The notes under the pieces were generated by a model. That model made no database searches, had not been told where the DNA came from, and saw only the letters and a list, made by a program, of their open reading frames with translations. The position numbers and the translations under genes are program-made. DNA of 64,000 nt from Verrucomicrobiota bacterium (GTDB taxonomy: Bacteria; Verrucomicrobiota; Verrucomicrobiia; Chthoniobacterales; SZAS-18), in the NCBI GenBank assembly GCA_018240025.1, contig JAFEGM010000004.1, forward strand, positions 53,053 through 117,052, in the 5' to 3' direction. This document shows positions 1-7,629 of this stretch, one piece after another (the stretch's first letter is position 1; each line of letters opens with the position of its first letter).

Positions 1-2
1 GC

Positions 3-140
3 CCGCGCGGGGTGAAAAACGACTGCCAGAGCTGCCACCACTACCACGCGCCCGGCTACAAGACGGTCAACGCGCCGAAGATCGCCGAGGCGGAAGGCCA
101 GACGTTGCCGACCACGCGCGAAATGATGCTGGCCCGCTGA
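3..140 (+). CDS. C-terminal fragment of a c-type cytochrome-like protein
   Basis: The open frame enters from the left edge and stops at the TGA at 138-140. The 45 visible codons contain one CQSCH heme-c attachment motif (CxxCH) followed by HYHAPGY and end in TTREMMLAR. This supports a periplasmic or exported electron-transfer protein with at least one covalently bound heme near its C-terminus. The rest of the gene, and so the family and heme count, lies outside the window. The frame is consistent to the edge, but 45 residues cannot separate a monoheme from a multiheme cytochrome. Confidence 0.6.
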   Translation, partial: PRGVKNDCQSCHHYHAPGYKTVNAPKIAEAEGQTLPTTREMMLAR

Positions 141-165
141 TCGGCCGCCGGGTGGCGCCGGCGGC

Positions 166-603
166 TCAGTCGGGCGTGGCGGCCAGATCGAGCCGCGGCG
201 CGGAGGCGGCCGTCCACGGATTGACCCGGAAATTCGAGGCCTCCAGCCCGCGCCGGAGGCGATCGCACAGGTGGCAGACCTGCCCGACGGCCAGTTGGTG
301 GTGCTGGTCGGGGTAGAGGCTGAGGTTCTTCTGCGCCAGGGCGAACAGCCGGGCGGCCGGGCTCAGGCGGCCTTTCTGCAAATGCACGAAGGCTCCCGCG
401 AGTTGAATGAGTCCCTTGTAGAAGAGCGCGTCGGGCTGGTCGCGGGAGGCCAGCCAGAGATCCTCCAGGACATCGTGCGCCTCGTAGTACTCCCGTGCAT
501 TGAAGAGGGCGAAGTAGCCGGCATAGCGGGGGTCGAGCACGACTTCATCGTTTTCCGCCGCCAACCCGGCCAGCAGCTTGGCCACGCGTTGGTTCTTCTT
601 CAC
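166..603 (-). CDS. DUF309 family protein
   Basis: The 145 or so residues match the small helical DUF309 family: FNAREYYEAHDVLEDLW, then FYKGLIQLAGAFVHLQKG, then ALAQKNLSLYP. The paired His/Glu residues in the first motif are the family hallmark; the biochemical role is not established. I chose the GTG at 601-603 (VKKNQRVAKLL) because the frame upstream is only antisense of the neighbouring gene and has no ATG close by; no clear ribosome binding site supports it, so the start is uncertain. It is divergent from the CNNM-type gene at 721. Confidence 0.75.
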   Translation of the reverse strand: MKKNQRVAKLLAGLAAENDEVVLDPRYAGYFALFNAREYYEAHDVLEDLWLASRDQPDALFYKGLIQLAGAFVHLQKGRLSPAARLFALAQKNLSLYPDQHHQLAVGQVCHLCDRLRRGLEASNFRVNPWTAASAPRLDLAATPD

Positions 604-720
604 CGAGCCAGTCTCGGCGTCTGGATCCGTGCTGTCGAGTCTGCGGCCCGGCGGGTCGAGCCTGATGAGAAAGTCCGGTTCGACGATTTGCCCCGACCGC
701 GGTAGGCTCGGCGCTTCCCG

Positions 721-1983
721 ATGCCCACTCTGACCCTCGCCATGCTCGGTGCGATCCTGGTGCTGGGGGCGCTTTCCGCCTTTTTTTCCGCCGCGGAGAC
801 CGCCATGTTCGCCCTGCGCGGAGCGCAGATCGATGCGATCAAGGCCTCGCGCCCGCGGGACGCCGAACTGATCGCCGGCTTCCTGGCCCGCCCTCGGCAA
901 CTGCTGGGCATGCTGGTCCTGGCCGATGTGGCGGCCAACATTCCCCTCTGCCTGCTCTGCCTGCTGCTGATGGAGGAGCAGATTCCCCGCTTGTTCGCCT
1001 GGGAAATGCCCCGCTGGGCGGCCGCGCCCATCCTCTTCGCCATCGTGATCGGCGCCTGCGACCTCGTGCCGAAGATGCTGGCTCTGCGCCGTCCCCTTCC
1101 CATCGCCAGCCTGGCGGTTGGCGTGCTGCATTTCGTCAAGCCCGTGCTGGCCCCGCTCGGCGACGCGCTGGAGCGGCTGAGCGAACGACTGAGCGACCGC
1201 TTCACGCCGCGACTGTGGCAGCAATCGGCCCCCCTGACCGCAGAGGAGTTCGAAACGATGACCCAGCTGGCCGCGGAATCGGGGACGCTGCGCGGCAGCG
1301 AAGGTCCCATTCTGGCCGAGATCCTGAATCTCGGGCACAAGACCGTGAAGGACGTGATGACCCCGCGGGTCGACGCCTTTGCTTTGCCTGACGACCTCGG
1401 CGTGGACGAGGTGGTCGCCCGTCTGCGCGGGGCCGGGCGGCGGTACGTGCCGGTTTATGGCGATACGCCGGACGACATTCTCGGCGTGCTCGATGCCCGC
1501 GAGTTTCTGCTTCAGCCGGCCGGGGAATCCTACGTCGAACGGCTGCTCCCGCCGTCCTTCGTGCCGGAAACGATGGGCGCATTGAACCTGCTCCAGTCAT
1601 TCCTCAACCGGAAGCAGGGTCTGGCGCTCGTCGTGGATGAGTTCGGCGGTTACGAAGGCGTGGTCACCCCGGCCGACCTGCTGGAGGAAGTCCTGCAGGA
1701 CGCCATGCCGGGCGGCGAGGAGCCGCTCAAGATCGTGGAAGCGCCCGACGGCTCGATCAAGGCGAGCGGGCAGGCGCGGCTGGACGATCTATCCGAGCGC
1801 CTCGGCATCGAACTGGCGGCCGACGGGATCGACACCCTGAGCGGCCTGATCGTCCACCAACTCGGTCACGTCCCGCGCACCGGCGCCGAGTTGTCGCTCG
1901 GCGATGGTTGGAAGGCTCGCGTCGAACGCGCGTCGCGACGGCGGGTGGAAGCAGTGCGTCTGGAACGGGAGGAAGCGGCATGA
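721..1983 (+). CDS. CNNM/HlyC-CorC family membrane protein with CBS pair
   Basis: This 420-residue protein has the order DUF21 (CNNM) transmembrane domain at about 1-190, a CBS domain pair at about 200-310 and a C-terminal CorC_HlyC domain at about 325-410. Three to four hydrophobic helices lie in the first 150 residues. VKDVMTPRVDAFAL marks the start of the CBS pair, and VVDEFGGYEGVVTPADLLEEV is the usual second CBS segment. Members are linked to magnesium or cobalt efflux or homeostasis and are often misnamed hemolysins; the ion specificity here is not readable. Its stop codon overlaps the start of the next gene, a second DUF21 protein. Confidence 0.88.
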   Translation: MPTLTLAMLGAILVLGALSAFFSAAETAMFALRGAQIDAIKASRPRDAELIAGFLARPRQLLGMLVLADVAANIPLCLLCLLLMEEQIPRLFAWEMPRWAAAPILFAIVIGACDLVPKMLALRRPLPIASLAVGVLHFVKPVLAPLGDALERLSERLSDRFTPRLWQQSAPLTAEEFETMTQLAAESGTLRGSEGPILAEILNLGHKTVKDVMTPRVDAFALPDDLGVDEVVARLRGAGRRYVPVYGDTPDDILGVLDAREFLLQPAGESYVERLLPPSFVPETMGALNLLQSFLNRKQGLALVVDEFGGYEGVVTPADLLEEVLQDAMPGGEEPLKIVEAPDGSIKASGQARLDDLSERLGIELAADGIDTLSGLIVHQLGHVPRTGAELSLGDGWKARVERASRRRVEAVRLEREEAA

Positions 1984-2969
1984 CGAAGTCTTTCCTGCTT
2001 CTGGCCGCGCTGCCGGCGTCGCTCCCGCTGGCCGGGCTCTGTCTGGCCATTTCCTTCCTCTTCACCGGCATCGAGGCCGGCTTGCTGGCGGTAAATCCCG
2101 CCCGCCTGCGCGCCCGAGCCCGGGCCGGCGAGGCGGCGGCGCAGCGCCTCGAGCGCCTACTGGAGCGCCCCGAACGGCTCTTCGCCACGGCACTGCTGGT
2201 GACGAATTTCATGGATCTTGCCGCCCTGGCGCTGGTCACCGGCGTACTGGCGGCGGAATTCGGGCTGCAGGGCTATCTGCTCGCCCTCGTGCTCGCCTTT
2301 CCCGTGTATCTGCTGGGCGTCCGGCTGCTCCCGAAAGCGCTCTTCCGGCGCTTCCCGTTTCGCACCCTGGCCCTGCTCGCCGGGATGCTCGAGTGGGCCT
2401 CCGTGCTGGTTTCCCCGGTGCTGGCCCTCGGAGGCTGGCTCTCCCGCCGGCTCGGGCTGGGCAGCGCCTTCAACCCGCTGCGTCTGTCCATCGCCCGCGA
2501 GCAGTTCGCCTCGCTGCTCACTTCCGACTCCTCCAGTCTCAGCCCGCGGCAGCGGGAAATGGCGTTGCACGCGCTCGGCTTCCGCCGGGTGCAGGTCGGC
2601 ACCCTATCCCGTACGCTGCCCGACCCGCTCGAGCTCCGAGCCGACGCCACCCTGAGCGAGTTGCTGGCGCAGGTGCCGGCCGGAGCCGAAGTCGTGCAGC
2701 TGCGCCGGCCCGGCACGACCGAGCCGGCCGCGCTCGAGCGGCTCAGCGATCTGGTCCTCGGCCGCAATCCCGACTCGCGGGTGGGCGATCTGCCCGCTCC
2801 GCTCGAAGTGGCCGCGGCCGATCCGGCCCACCGCGTACTGCGCCAACTGCGCGCCGAGCGCCGCGAAGCCGCGCTCGTGCGGCTGCCCGAAGGCGGCCTG
2901 AGGGTGATCCTGGCCGACGACCTGGCTTTCGCGCTCCTGGCCGGAGCGCGCGGACGGTCCGCCCGCTGA
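1980..2969 (+). CDS. DUF21 (CNNM) membrane protein without recognisable CBS domains
   Basis: The 329-residue product begins at the ATG that overlaps the previous stop codon (ATGA), indicating translational coupling. The N-terminal 190 residues are a DUF21-type membrane domain (FTGIEAGLLAVNPARLRARA, then hydrophobic helices, then RLLPKALFRRFPF). The C-terminal part keeps the length of a CBS pair but has lost its usual motifs (no VMTPR or DEFGG). Tandem CNNM-like genes with a degenerate second copy suggest a heteromeric transporter; this is inference. The gene ends 6 bp from the convergent PilP-like gene. Confidence 0.8.
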   Translation: MTKSFLLLAALPASLPLAGLCLAISFLFTGIEAGLLAVNPARLRARARAGEAAAQRLERLLERPERLFATALLVTNFMDLAALALVTGVLAAEFGLQGYLLALVLAFPVYLLGVRLLPKALFRRFPFRTLALLAGMLEWASVLVSPVLALGGWLSRRLGLGSAFNPLRLSIAREQFASLLTSDSSSLSPRQREMALHALGFRRVQVGTLSRTLPDPLELRADATLSELLAQVPAGAEVVQLRRPGTTEPAALERLSDLVLGRNPDSRVGDLPAPLEVAAADPAHRVLRQLRAERREAALVRLPEGGLRVILADDLAFALLAGARGRSAR

Positions 2970-2975
2970 GCCGAT

Positions 2976-3380
2976 TCAGCGGCGACCGCCCTGAGGTACC
3001 ACGATCTCCCGATCGCGGTGCAGCAGGATGACCTGTCCGTCTTCGATGCGTTTGACGGTCACGGCTTCGTTGCCCACGGGAATGCGGTCACCGACTCCCC
3101 GGTCCTTCCCGTTGATGATCGCGATCGGGGGGTTGCCGAGCAGAATGGCCGAGATCTTGAACTGCTCGGCCCGGATCTCGGTGAATGTCGGGGTCGCGAC
3201 CGATTCCACCTTTTTGGTGTGGCCGATCGGCAGGAAAGGACTGCGCCGGATGCCTTCCCGGGAGAAGGACGAACGGTTGGTGAGCTTGATGTCGGCCGCC
3301 GAAGACGGAGCCGCCGGGGTTTGCGCACCCAGCGAGGCGGTGAGGCAGACGCCGGAGATGAGAAGGGCGAGAGACTTCAT
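2976..3380 (-). CDS. PilP-like secreted protein
   Basis: The 134-residue product has a signal peptide (MKSLALLISGVCLTASLGAQ) and a small C-terminal domain (FKISAILLGNPPIAIINGKD, then DRIPVGNEAVTVKRIEDGQVILLHRDREIVV). That pattern, a short beta domain asking whether a value is regulated in mature form, is typical of PilP/GspC-type periplasmic HR domains that bridge the inner-membrane PilMNO complex to the secretin. It is last in a pilM-pilN-pilO-pilP order, directly behind pilO, which supports the call. Sequence similarity to classical PilP is weak, so position counts as much as sequence. Confidence 0.6.
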   Translation of the reverse strand: MKSLALLISGVCLTASLGAQTPAAPSSAADIKLTNRSSFSREGIRRSPFLPIGHTKKVESVATPTFTEIRAEQFKISAILLGNPPIAIINGKDRGVGDRIPVGNEAVTVKRIEDGQVILLHRDREIVVPQGGRR

Positions 3381-3381
3381 G

Positions 3382-3969
3382 CTATTGGGCCTTCAGGATG
3401 GAGTGCACTTCGAAGGTGCAGGAGACCAATTCGGGATTCTCGCGCATCGCGATGGTCAGCGAGGTGATCTCGGTCATGACCTCTTCGTTCTCGAGCCCCG
3501 TGAGAGCGATCGCCAAGGTAAAGAAGTCCGCGTTCGGGATCTGCATCTGCCAGTTCGAGATGACGAACTTCTTGTCGAATTCGCGATCCCCGGAGGAATC
3601 GTTGCCCTTGTTCACCACGGAAACGGAGTCCTTGGGGAACCCTTGTCGGGTAAAGAACCCCTTCACCCGGGGCGGATACCAGGCGACTGGGGCGCCGTCG
3701 GGGATGAAAGCCTGCGCCTGAGCGATGAGCCCGGACGCCGCGGCCGCCTTCGTCTTCAGATCGCCCAGTCCGCGCAGCCGGACGTTGGCCTCGGCAATCT
3801 TCTTTTCCAGGGAGGCCGATTCGGTCTTGGCGCGACCTACGCTCACCTGCAAGGGTTTGAGCAGAAACTCGAAGTATCCGTAGATGACGAAGCAAAGCAG
3901 CAGAAAACTCAAAAAGATCTTCTGTTGCTGATCCTTGTTCAGCGTGATCTTGGGAAGCTGGAAGCTCAT
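3382..3969 (-). CDS. pilO: type IV pilus assembly protein PilO-like
   Basis: 195 residues: a short cytoplasmic N-terminus, one transmembrane helix (FLSFLLLCFVIYGYFEFLL, about 20-40), a coiled-coil (VGRAKTESASLEKKIAEAN) and a C-terminal ferredoxin-like domain. This is the PilO layout of the inner-membrane alignment complex that couples the PilM/PilN platform to the outer-membrane secretin. It follows the pilN-like gene by 12 bp and precedes the PilP-like gene with a 1-bp gap. The family is poorly conserved, so the call rests on topology, size and gene order. Confidence 0.72.
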   Translation of the reverse strand: MSFQLPKITLNKDQQQKIFLSFLLLCFVIYGYFEFLLKPLQVSVGRAKTESASLEKKIAEANVRLRGLGDLKTKAAAASGLIAQAQAFIPDGAPVAWYPPRVKGFFTRQGFPKDSVSVVNKGNDSSGDREFDKKFVISNWQMQIPNADFFTLAIALTGLENEEVMTEITSLTIAMRENPELVSCTFEVHSILKAQ

Positions 3970-3981
3970 GGGGCAAAAAGG

Positions 3982-4641
3982 CTAGCGGGTGCCGCGGCGG
4001 GGAGTGGGCGTCGGCGTGGGGGCAGGCGGCTCCGGCGGATGCGGCTTCACGAATTCGATCCGCAACGAAAAGCGAGCCGTGGGCAGATCCTTGTCGTCGA
4101 CCTTGGCTGTGCCCCCTGATTCGTCCAGCGTGCGGAAATTGACGCTGACGCGCTCGAAGCACTTCCCGATCCCCGCGATCAGCGTGTTGCGGAACTTCTC
4201 CGCCGCGGCGCGCGGTTCAGCGCCGGCCGCCAAGCCATCGAGTGTGACCGAGATCGAGTTCGACTTGCGGATGTTCACTCCACTGAGGCTCACGATCTGC
4301 ACTTCCGGCGGGACGTTCCGCGTCAGGCACTCGAGGAAGGGCCCCCAATAGAAGCGGTTTTCGATGCGGTAACTCAGCAGCGTCGACTGGGCGATGGTCG
4401 TACGCGCCTCGGTCTCCGCCTGGGCGATGCCGCTGATCTCCTTCTCCTTCTTCGACCACTGCGCGCGCAGATCGTCGCGCTGGCCGAAGGCCGACTGCGA
4501 GGAGATGTATTCGTAGACGTAATAGACGACGAAGAACGCCACGATGCTGGCGATCAGGTACGTTCCGAGTTTCAGTGGATCGAGCTGCTTTTGGCGCTCG
4601 AGCTTCTGCTGCTCGTGGAGGAGATTGATCGTGAGAGCCAC
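3982..4641 (-). CDS. pilN: type IV pilus assembly protein PilN-like
   Basis: 219 residues. The start ALTINLLHEQQKLERQKQ resembles the N-terminal INLLPxR motif that PilN uses to bind the PilM groove; here it reads INLL. One transmembrane helix follows (LGTYLIASIVAFFVVYYVYEYI, about 26-47), then a coiled-coil and a periplasmic ferredoxin-like fold, and a proline/threonine-rich C-terminal tail. It sits between pilM (21 bp upstream) and pilO. The His in place of the usual Pro-x-Arg after INLL is a minor deviation from the canonical motif. Confidence 0.75.
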   Translation of the reverse strand: MALTINLLHEQQKLERQKQLDPLKLGTYLIASIVAFFVVYYVYEYISSQSAFGQRDDLRAQWSKKEKEISGIAQAETEARTTIAQSTLLSYRIENRFYWGPFLECLTRNVPPEVQIVSLSGVNIRKSNSISVTLDGLAAGAEPRAAAEKFRNTLIAGIGKCFERVSVNFRTLDESGGTAKVDDKDLPTARFSLRIEFVKPHPPEPPAPTPTPTPRRGTR

Positions 4642-4662
4642 GGGATCGGGAGTTGGAAAGGG

Positions 4663-5736
4663 TCAAATGCCTTCGCGGAGGACTTCCAGCGCGGCGCCGC
4701 AGGCCGCATTCAACTGGTGTTGGTCGATCTGGAACGCGTCGCGTTTCGACTTGGGCAGCGCCATTTCGCAGCGCTCGAACGGGTCCCAAAGCTCGCAGGG
4801 TATGTCCAGTTCGTCGCTCAGGATTTGCAGCGGCAGATCCGCCCGAACGAGGGCGCCGCTGAGGTGCACGCGGCGGATTTCCTGATCGCGCTGGCCCTCG
4901 AAGAATCCGATCGAACTGCGTAACTGGTAAGCGAGCGAGGACAGCGAAGCACGGCCCGCCTCGGTCAGACCAGGGTCCCCCTTCTCGATGAGCGTGATGG
5001 CCGCTTGGCGGTCGATGGCCCCGTCGCCCGAGATGGCGTCGACGAAGTGCCGCCCTCCGTATTCCACCACCCGGACCAGCACCAGCTCCCGTTTGAAGCC
5101 GACCAGCACGACCGTCTCGTCGTTGCCGATGTCCACCAGCATGAAGGCCTCGTTGTTGAAGAGTTCGGGCTTGGCGAATTCGAAGGCGTTAAACGTCGCC
5201 AGCGGGGTGACCTGCAGGCGATTGAGGTCGATTTTGTTCTTTTCGAAGGCTGCACTGATCGACAGCACGTCGGTGCGGGGCAACCCGGCCACGATGTACT
5301 TGAGATACTTGTCCGGGGGCGGGGTGTTGAGGGCCTCCTCACCCTCCTTCGCCTCGGTCGGCTTGGGCGGCTCGCCGAGCAGGTAGTCGCAATCCAGGAC
5401 GTATTCTTTGCAGTCCTGATTGAGCAGCGTCATGTCGTTGAACTTCAGCGCGTCGCGCAGCAGCTTCGGCGGCGTGGGCGGCTGCTCGATGACCCGGACG
5501 ATGGCCTTCGGATGCGAGACCGCGGCCGCATAGCCTTTGGCGGACCCTCCCAGATCGCTCAGCAGCAGCTTCAGGTGGTGGGCCATCTGTTCGGGCGTGT
5601 GAGGCCCGCTGCCGATCTGGCGGATGGCGTAGCTATTGAGGTGGAATCGGTTGGCGGCCTTTTTTTGCAGGGTCACAGCCTTCAGGCTGTGCTGACCGAG
5701 GTCGATTCCGATGGCGGTGCTGATCGCTTTTGGCAT
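4663..5736 (-). CDS. pilM: type IV pilus assembly protein PilM
   Basis: 357 residues with an actin-like ATPase fold: phosphate-1 segment IGIDLGQHSLKAVTL near the N-terminus, a central INLV-like ADIGNDETVVLVG type motif (MLVDIGNDETVVLVGF, phosphate-2) and a LSGALVRADLP adenosine-type segment. PilM is the cytoplasmic ring protein that binds the N-terminal tail of PilN. The start at 5736 (MPKAISTAIGIDLG) is chosen because the conserved domain begins at once; the frame remains open upstream to 5901, but that stretch is not PilM-like. First gene of the pilMNOP-like operon; no pilQ secretin or pilB/C/T gene is nearby. Confidence 0.85.
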   Translation of the reverse strand: MPKAISTAIGIDLGQHSLKAVTLQKKAANRFHLNSYAIRQIGSGPHTPEQMAHHLKLLLSDLGGSAKGYAAAVSHPKAIVRVIEQPPTPPKLLRDALKFNDMTLLNQDCKEYVLDCDYLLGEPPKPTEAKEGEEALNTPPPDKYLKYIVAGLPRTDVLSISAAFEKNKIDLNRLQVTPLATFNAFEFAKPELFNNEAFMLVDIGNDETVVLVGFKRELVLVRVVEYGGRHFVDAISGDGAIDRQAAITLIEKGDPGLTEAGRASLSSLAYQLRSSIGFFEGQRDQEIRRVHLSGALVRADLPLQILSDELDIPCELWDPFERCEMALPKSKRDAFQIDQHQLNAACGAALEVLREGI

Positions 5737-5759
5737 GGGAGATAGGCGCGAACGACAAC

Positions 5760-5774
5760 GAGCTGCCGCAGCTC
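5760..5774. promoter_or_regulatory. inverted repeat in the pilM/lipoprotein divergent region
   Basis: GAGCTG-CCG-CAGCTC is a perfect 6-bp dyad with a 3-bp centre, 24 bp upstream of pilM and about 170 bp upstream of the divergent lipoprotein gene. It could be an operator or a small hairpin in the pilM leader. I found no convincing -35/-10 pair in this 209-bp gap, so function is speculative. Confidence 0.3.
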
Positions 5775-5945
5775 TCACCTCTTCTAGCGGAGCGAAATTG
5801 GAAAGCAACCACGGCGAGTGGTGGGTTGCAGGTGGGCAGCAGGCGGAATGCCGTGCTTTTGGGGAATCGCTCCCGGGTCGGGGCGATTTTGGGAATGGCA
5901 TTGTGGAAAGCGGCTTTTCGCCTTTCTTCCGGCATCCGCATTCAC

Positions 5946-6365
5946 ATGCCGCGCTTCCTATCCGTACCCCTCGCCCTGCTCGCCCTGGCCCTCGGCGCCT
6001 GCTCCACCCCGCTGTACTACGACGATCCGCCTCCGCGGTTCAACACGTATGGCCGCGGAGACAATCCGCCGCCTCCGGCCTACGCGCCGCCGATCGACCA
6101 GCCGCCCGGGGCGGGATCGCGCAGCCCGGCTTCTCCGCCGATCGCCTCCGACGTGGTCCCGGAACCGCCGCAGCCCGCGGTGCCCCGCGTCACACCGCCG
6201 CCGGCCCCGCCGCAGCAGCTGCCGAGCGGTACGCCGGTGGCCGGCAAGCCGGGTTTTGTGACCAGCCCCTACGCCCCGCGCGCCGGCTACGTCGACACCC
6301 GCGGCTTCTCGCCCGGCGAGCAGGTCAAGTGTCCTTACTCGGGGAAGATTTTCCTTGTTCCGTAA
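5946..6365 (+). CDS. proline-rich lipoprotein with C-terminal GKPGFVT/SPGEQ domain
   Basis: 139 residues. The start at 5946 gives a clean lipoprotein signal (SVPLALLALALGAC, lipobox LGAC) and a proline-rich middle. The C-terminal 35-residue module reads GKPGFVTSPYAPRAGYVDTR, then GFSPGEQVKCPYSGKIFLVP. The same module closes the next gene, so the two are paralogues. It is probably anchored to a membrane by a diacylated cysteine; its role is unknown. The proline-rich stretch is likely a spacer across periplasm or peptidoglycan. Confidence 0.8.
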   Translation: MPRFLSVPLALLALALGACSTPLYYDDPPPRFNTYGRGDNPPPPAYAPPIDQPPGAGSRSPASPPIASDVVPEPPQPAVPRVTPPPAPPQQLPSGTPVAGKPGFVTSPYAPRAGYVDTRGFSPGEQVKCPYSGKIFLVP

Positions 6366-6398
6366 CCGCCTTCAACGCCACGCTCTCCCTTCCTAGCC

Positions 6399-6737
6399 AT
6401 GTCACGCCTCCTCCTCGTTCCCGTCGTCGCCGCCTTTGCGGCGCTTGGCATCGCTTCCTGCAACTCCACCGACCGCCCGGTGCAGCGCCCTGTGCAGGAG
6501 GCTCTTCCGACGCCCAAGCCCTCGCCCACGCCGACGCCGACGCCGGCCCTCACTGCGCCGTCCGTGACCCCTCCTCCGGTGCAGTCGACCGGCGACGTGA
6601 AGTACGCCAAGCCCGCTCCGGGCAAGCCTGGTTTCGTGACCCTGCCGGGCAATCCGGCCCTGATCGACGTCCGCGGCCTCTCCCCAGGTGAGCAGGCCAA
6701 GGATCCGGTGACCGGTCAGCTCTTCCTCGTGCCCTGA
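6399..6737 (+). CDS. lipoprotein, paralogue of the preceding gene
   Basis: 112 residues with lipobox IASC (cleavage before Cys22), a PTPTPTP spacer and the C-terminal module GKPGFVTLPGNPALIDVRGL, SPGEQAKDPVTGQLFLVP. It differs from its neighbour in the spacer composition but keeps the closing module almost intact, which points to a tandem duplication with selection on the C-terminal end. The gap to the upstream copy is 33 bp, and to tyrA 8 bp, so all may be co-transcribed. Function unknown. Confidence 0.8.
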   Translation: MSRLLLVPVVAAFAALGIASCNSTDRPVQRPVQEALPTPKPSPTPTPTPALTAPSVTPPPVQSTGDVKYAKPAPGKPGFVTLPGNPALIDVRGLSPGEQAKDPVTGQLFLVP

Positions 6738-6745
6738 CGACCGCG

Positions 6746-7591
6746 GTGGCGCTGCCGCTGCAAACGCTCGCTGTCGCGGGCCCCGGTCTGATCGGTGGCT
6801 CGCTTGCACTGGCTGCGCGTCTGGCCGGTCTCACGGTCGTGGTTTGGAGCCACGATCCGGAGGAGGTCGAACTCGTGCGCGCGGCCGGGTTCGTCGCCTC
6901 GCCAGACCCCGCCATCCTGGCGGAGGCTGATGCCGTGGCGCTCTGTACACCGCCGCCGACGCTCACGACCGTGGCTGATCGAATCGGCCCCTATCTTTCG
7001 CCCGCCGCGTCCGTGACGGAGGTGGCCAGTGTGAAAGGAGGGATCGAGTCGGCCCTGCGCCAGCGCTTCGGCGCACGCTACGTCAGCTCCCACCCAATGG
7101 CCGGGACCGCCCGGGCCGGCTTTGGCGCAGCCCAAACCGATCTGTTCCATGGCCGGCGCTGCCTGCTGCTCCCGGGCGGCGCCCCCGAGCACGAGGAACG
7201 TATCGGACGGCTCTGGCGGACCGTGGGCGGCGAACTCCTGTCTCTGCCCGCCGGTCGGCACGATGCGACGGTGGCCCGCATCAGTCACCTGCCGGTGCTG
7301 ATCGCCACCGCCATGGTGCACACCGCCGGCCGGCAGCCCGATTGTCTGGCCGCCAGCGGGCCCGGGTTCCTCGACACCACCCGCATCGCCAGCGGGCCCC
7401 CGCCCCTCTGGCGGAGCATTCTCACCGCCAACCGCGCTGCCGTACAGGCGGCGCTGGCCGACTTTTCCGCGGAGCTGGAGGCGCTTCGTGGCGCCCTGGC
7501 CGAGCCCGATGGCGGCGAGCGGCTCGAGCAACTGCTCGCCCGGGCCTCATCCCTCCGATCCGACCTGACGCCGGGGTCGGCCAAATCTTAG
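6746..7591 (+). CDS. tyrA: prephenate/arogenate dehydrogenase
   Basis: 281 residues starting at GTG. The N-terminal Rossmann fold carries VAGPGLIGGSLALAAR (GxGxxG NAD(P)-binding loop). The family motif SHPMAGTARAGFGAAQTDLF supplies the catalytic His and substrate-binding residues, and the helical C-terminal dimerisation domain follows (ISHLPVLIATAMV). The enzyme oxidatively decarboxylates prephenate (or arogenate) in tyrosine synthesis. It is monofunctional, with no chorismate mutase or ACT domain visible. It lies immediately upstream of aroA, a shikimate pathway gene. Confidence 0.9.
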   Translation: MALPLQTLAVAGPGLIGGSLALAARLAGLTVVVWSHDPEEVELVRAAGFVASPDPAILAEADAVALCTPPPTLTTVADRIGPYLSPAASVTEVASVKGGIESALRQRFGARYVSSHPMAGTARAGFGAAQTDLFHGRRCLLLPGGAPEHEERIGRLWRTVGGELLSLPAGRHDATVARISHLPVLIATAMVHTAGRQPDCLAASGPGFLDTTRIASGPPPLWRSILTANRAAVQAALADFSAELEALRGALAEPDGGERLEQLLARASSLRSDLTPGSAKS

Positions 7592-7629
7592 CTGGCGTTT
7601 TTCGTCGTCTTCGCCACCCTCCGCCCGCC

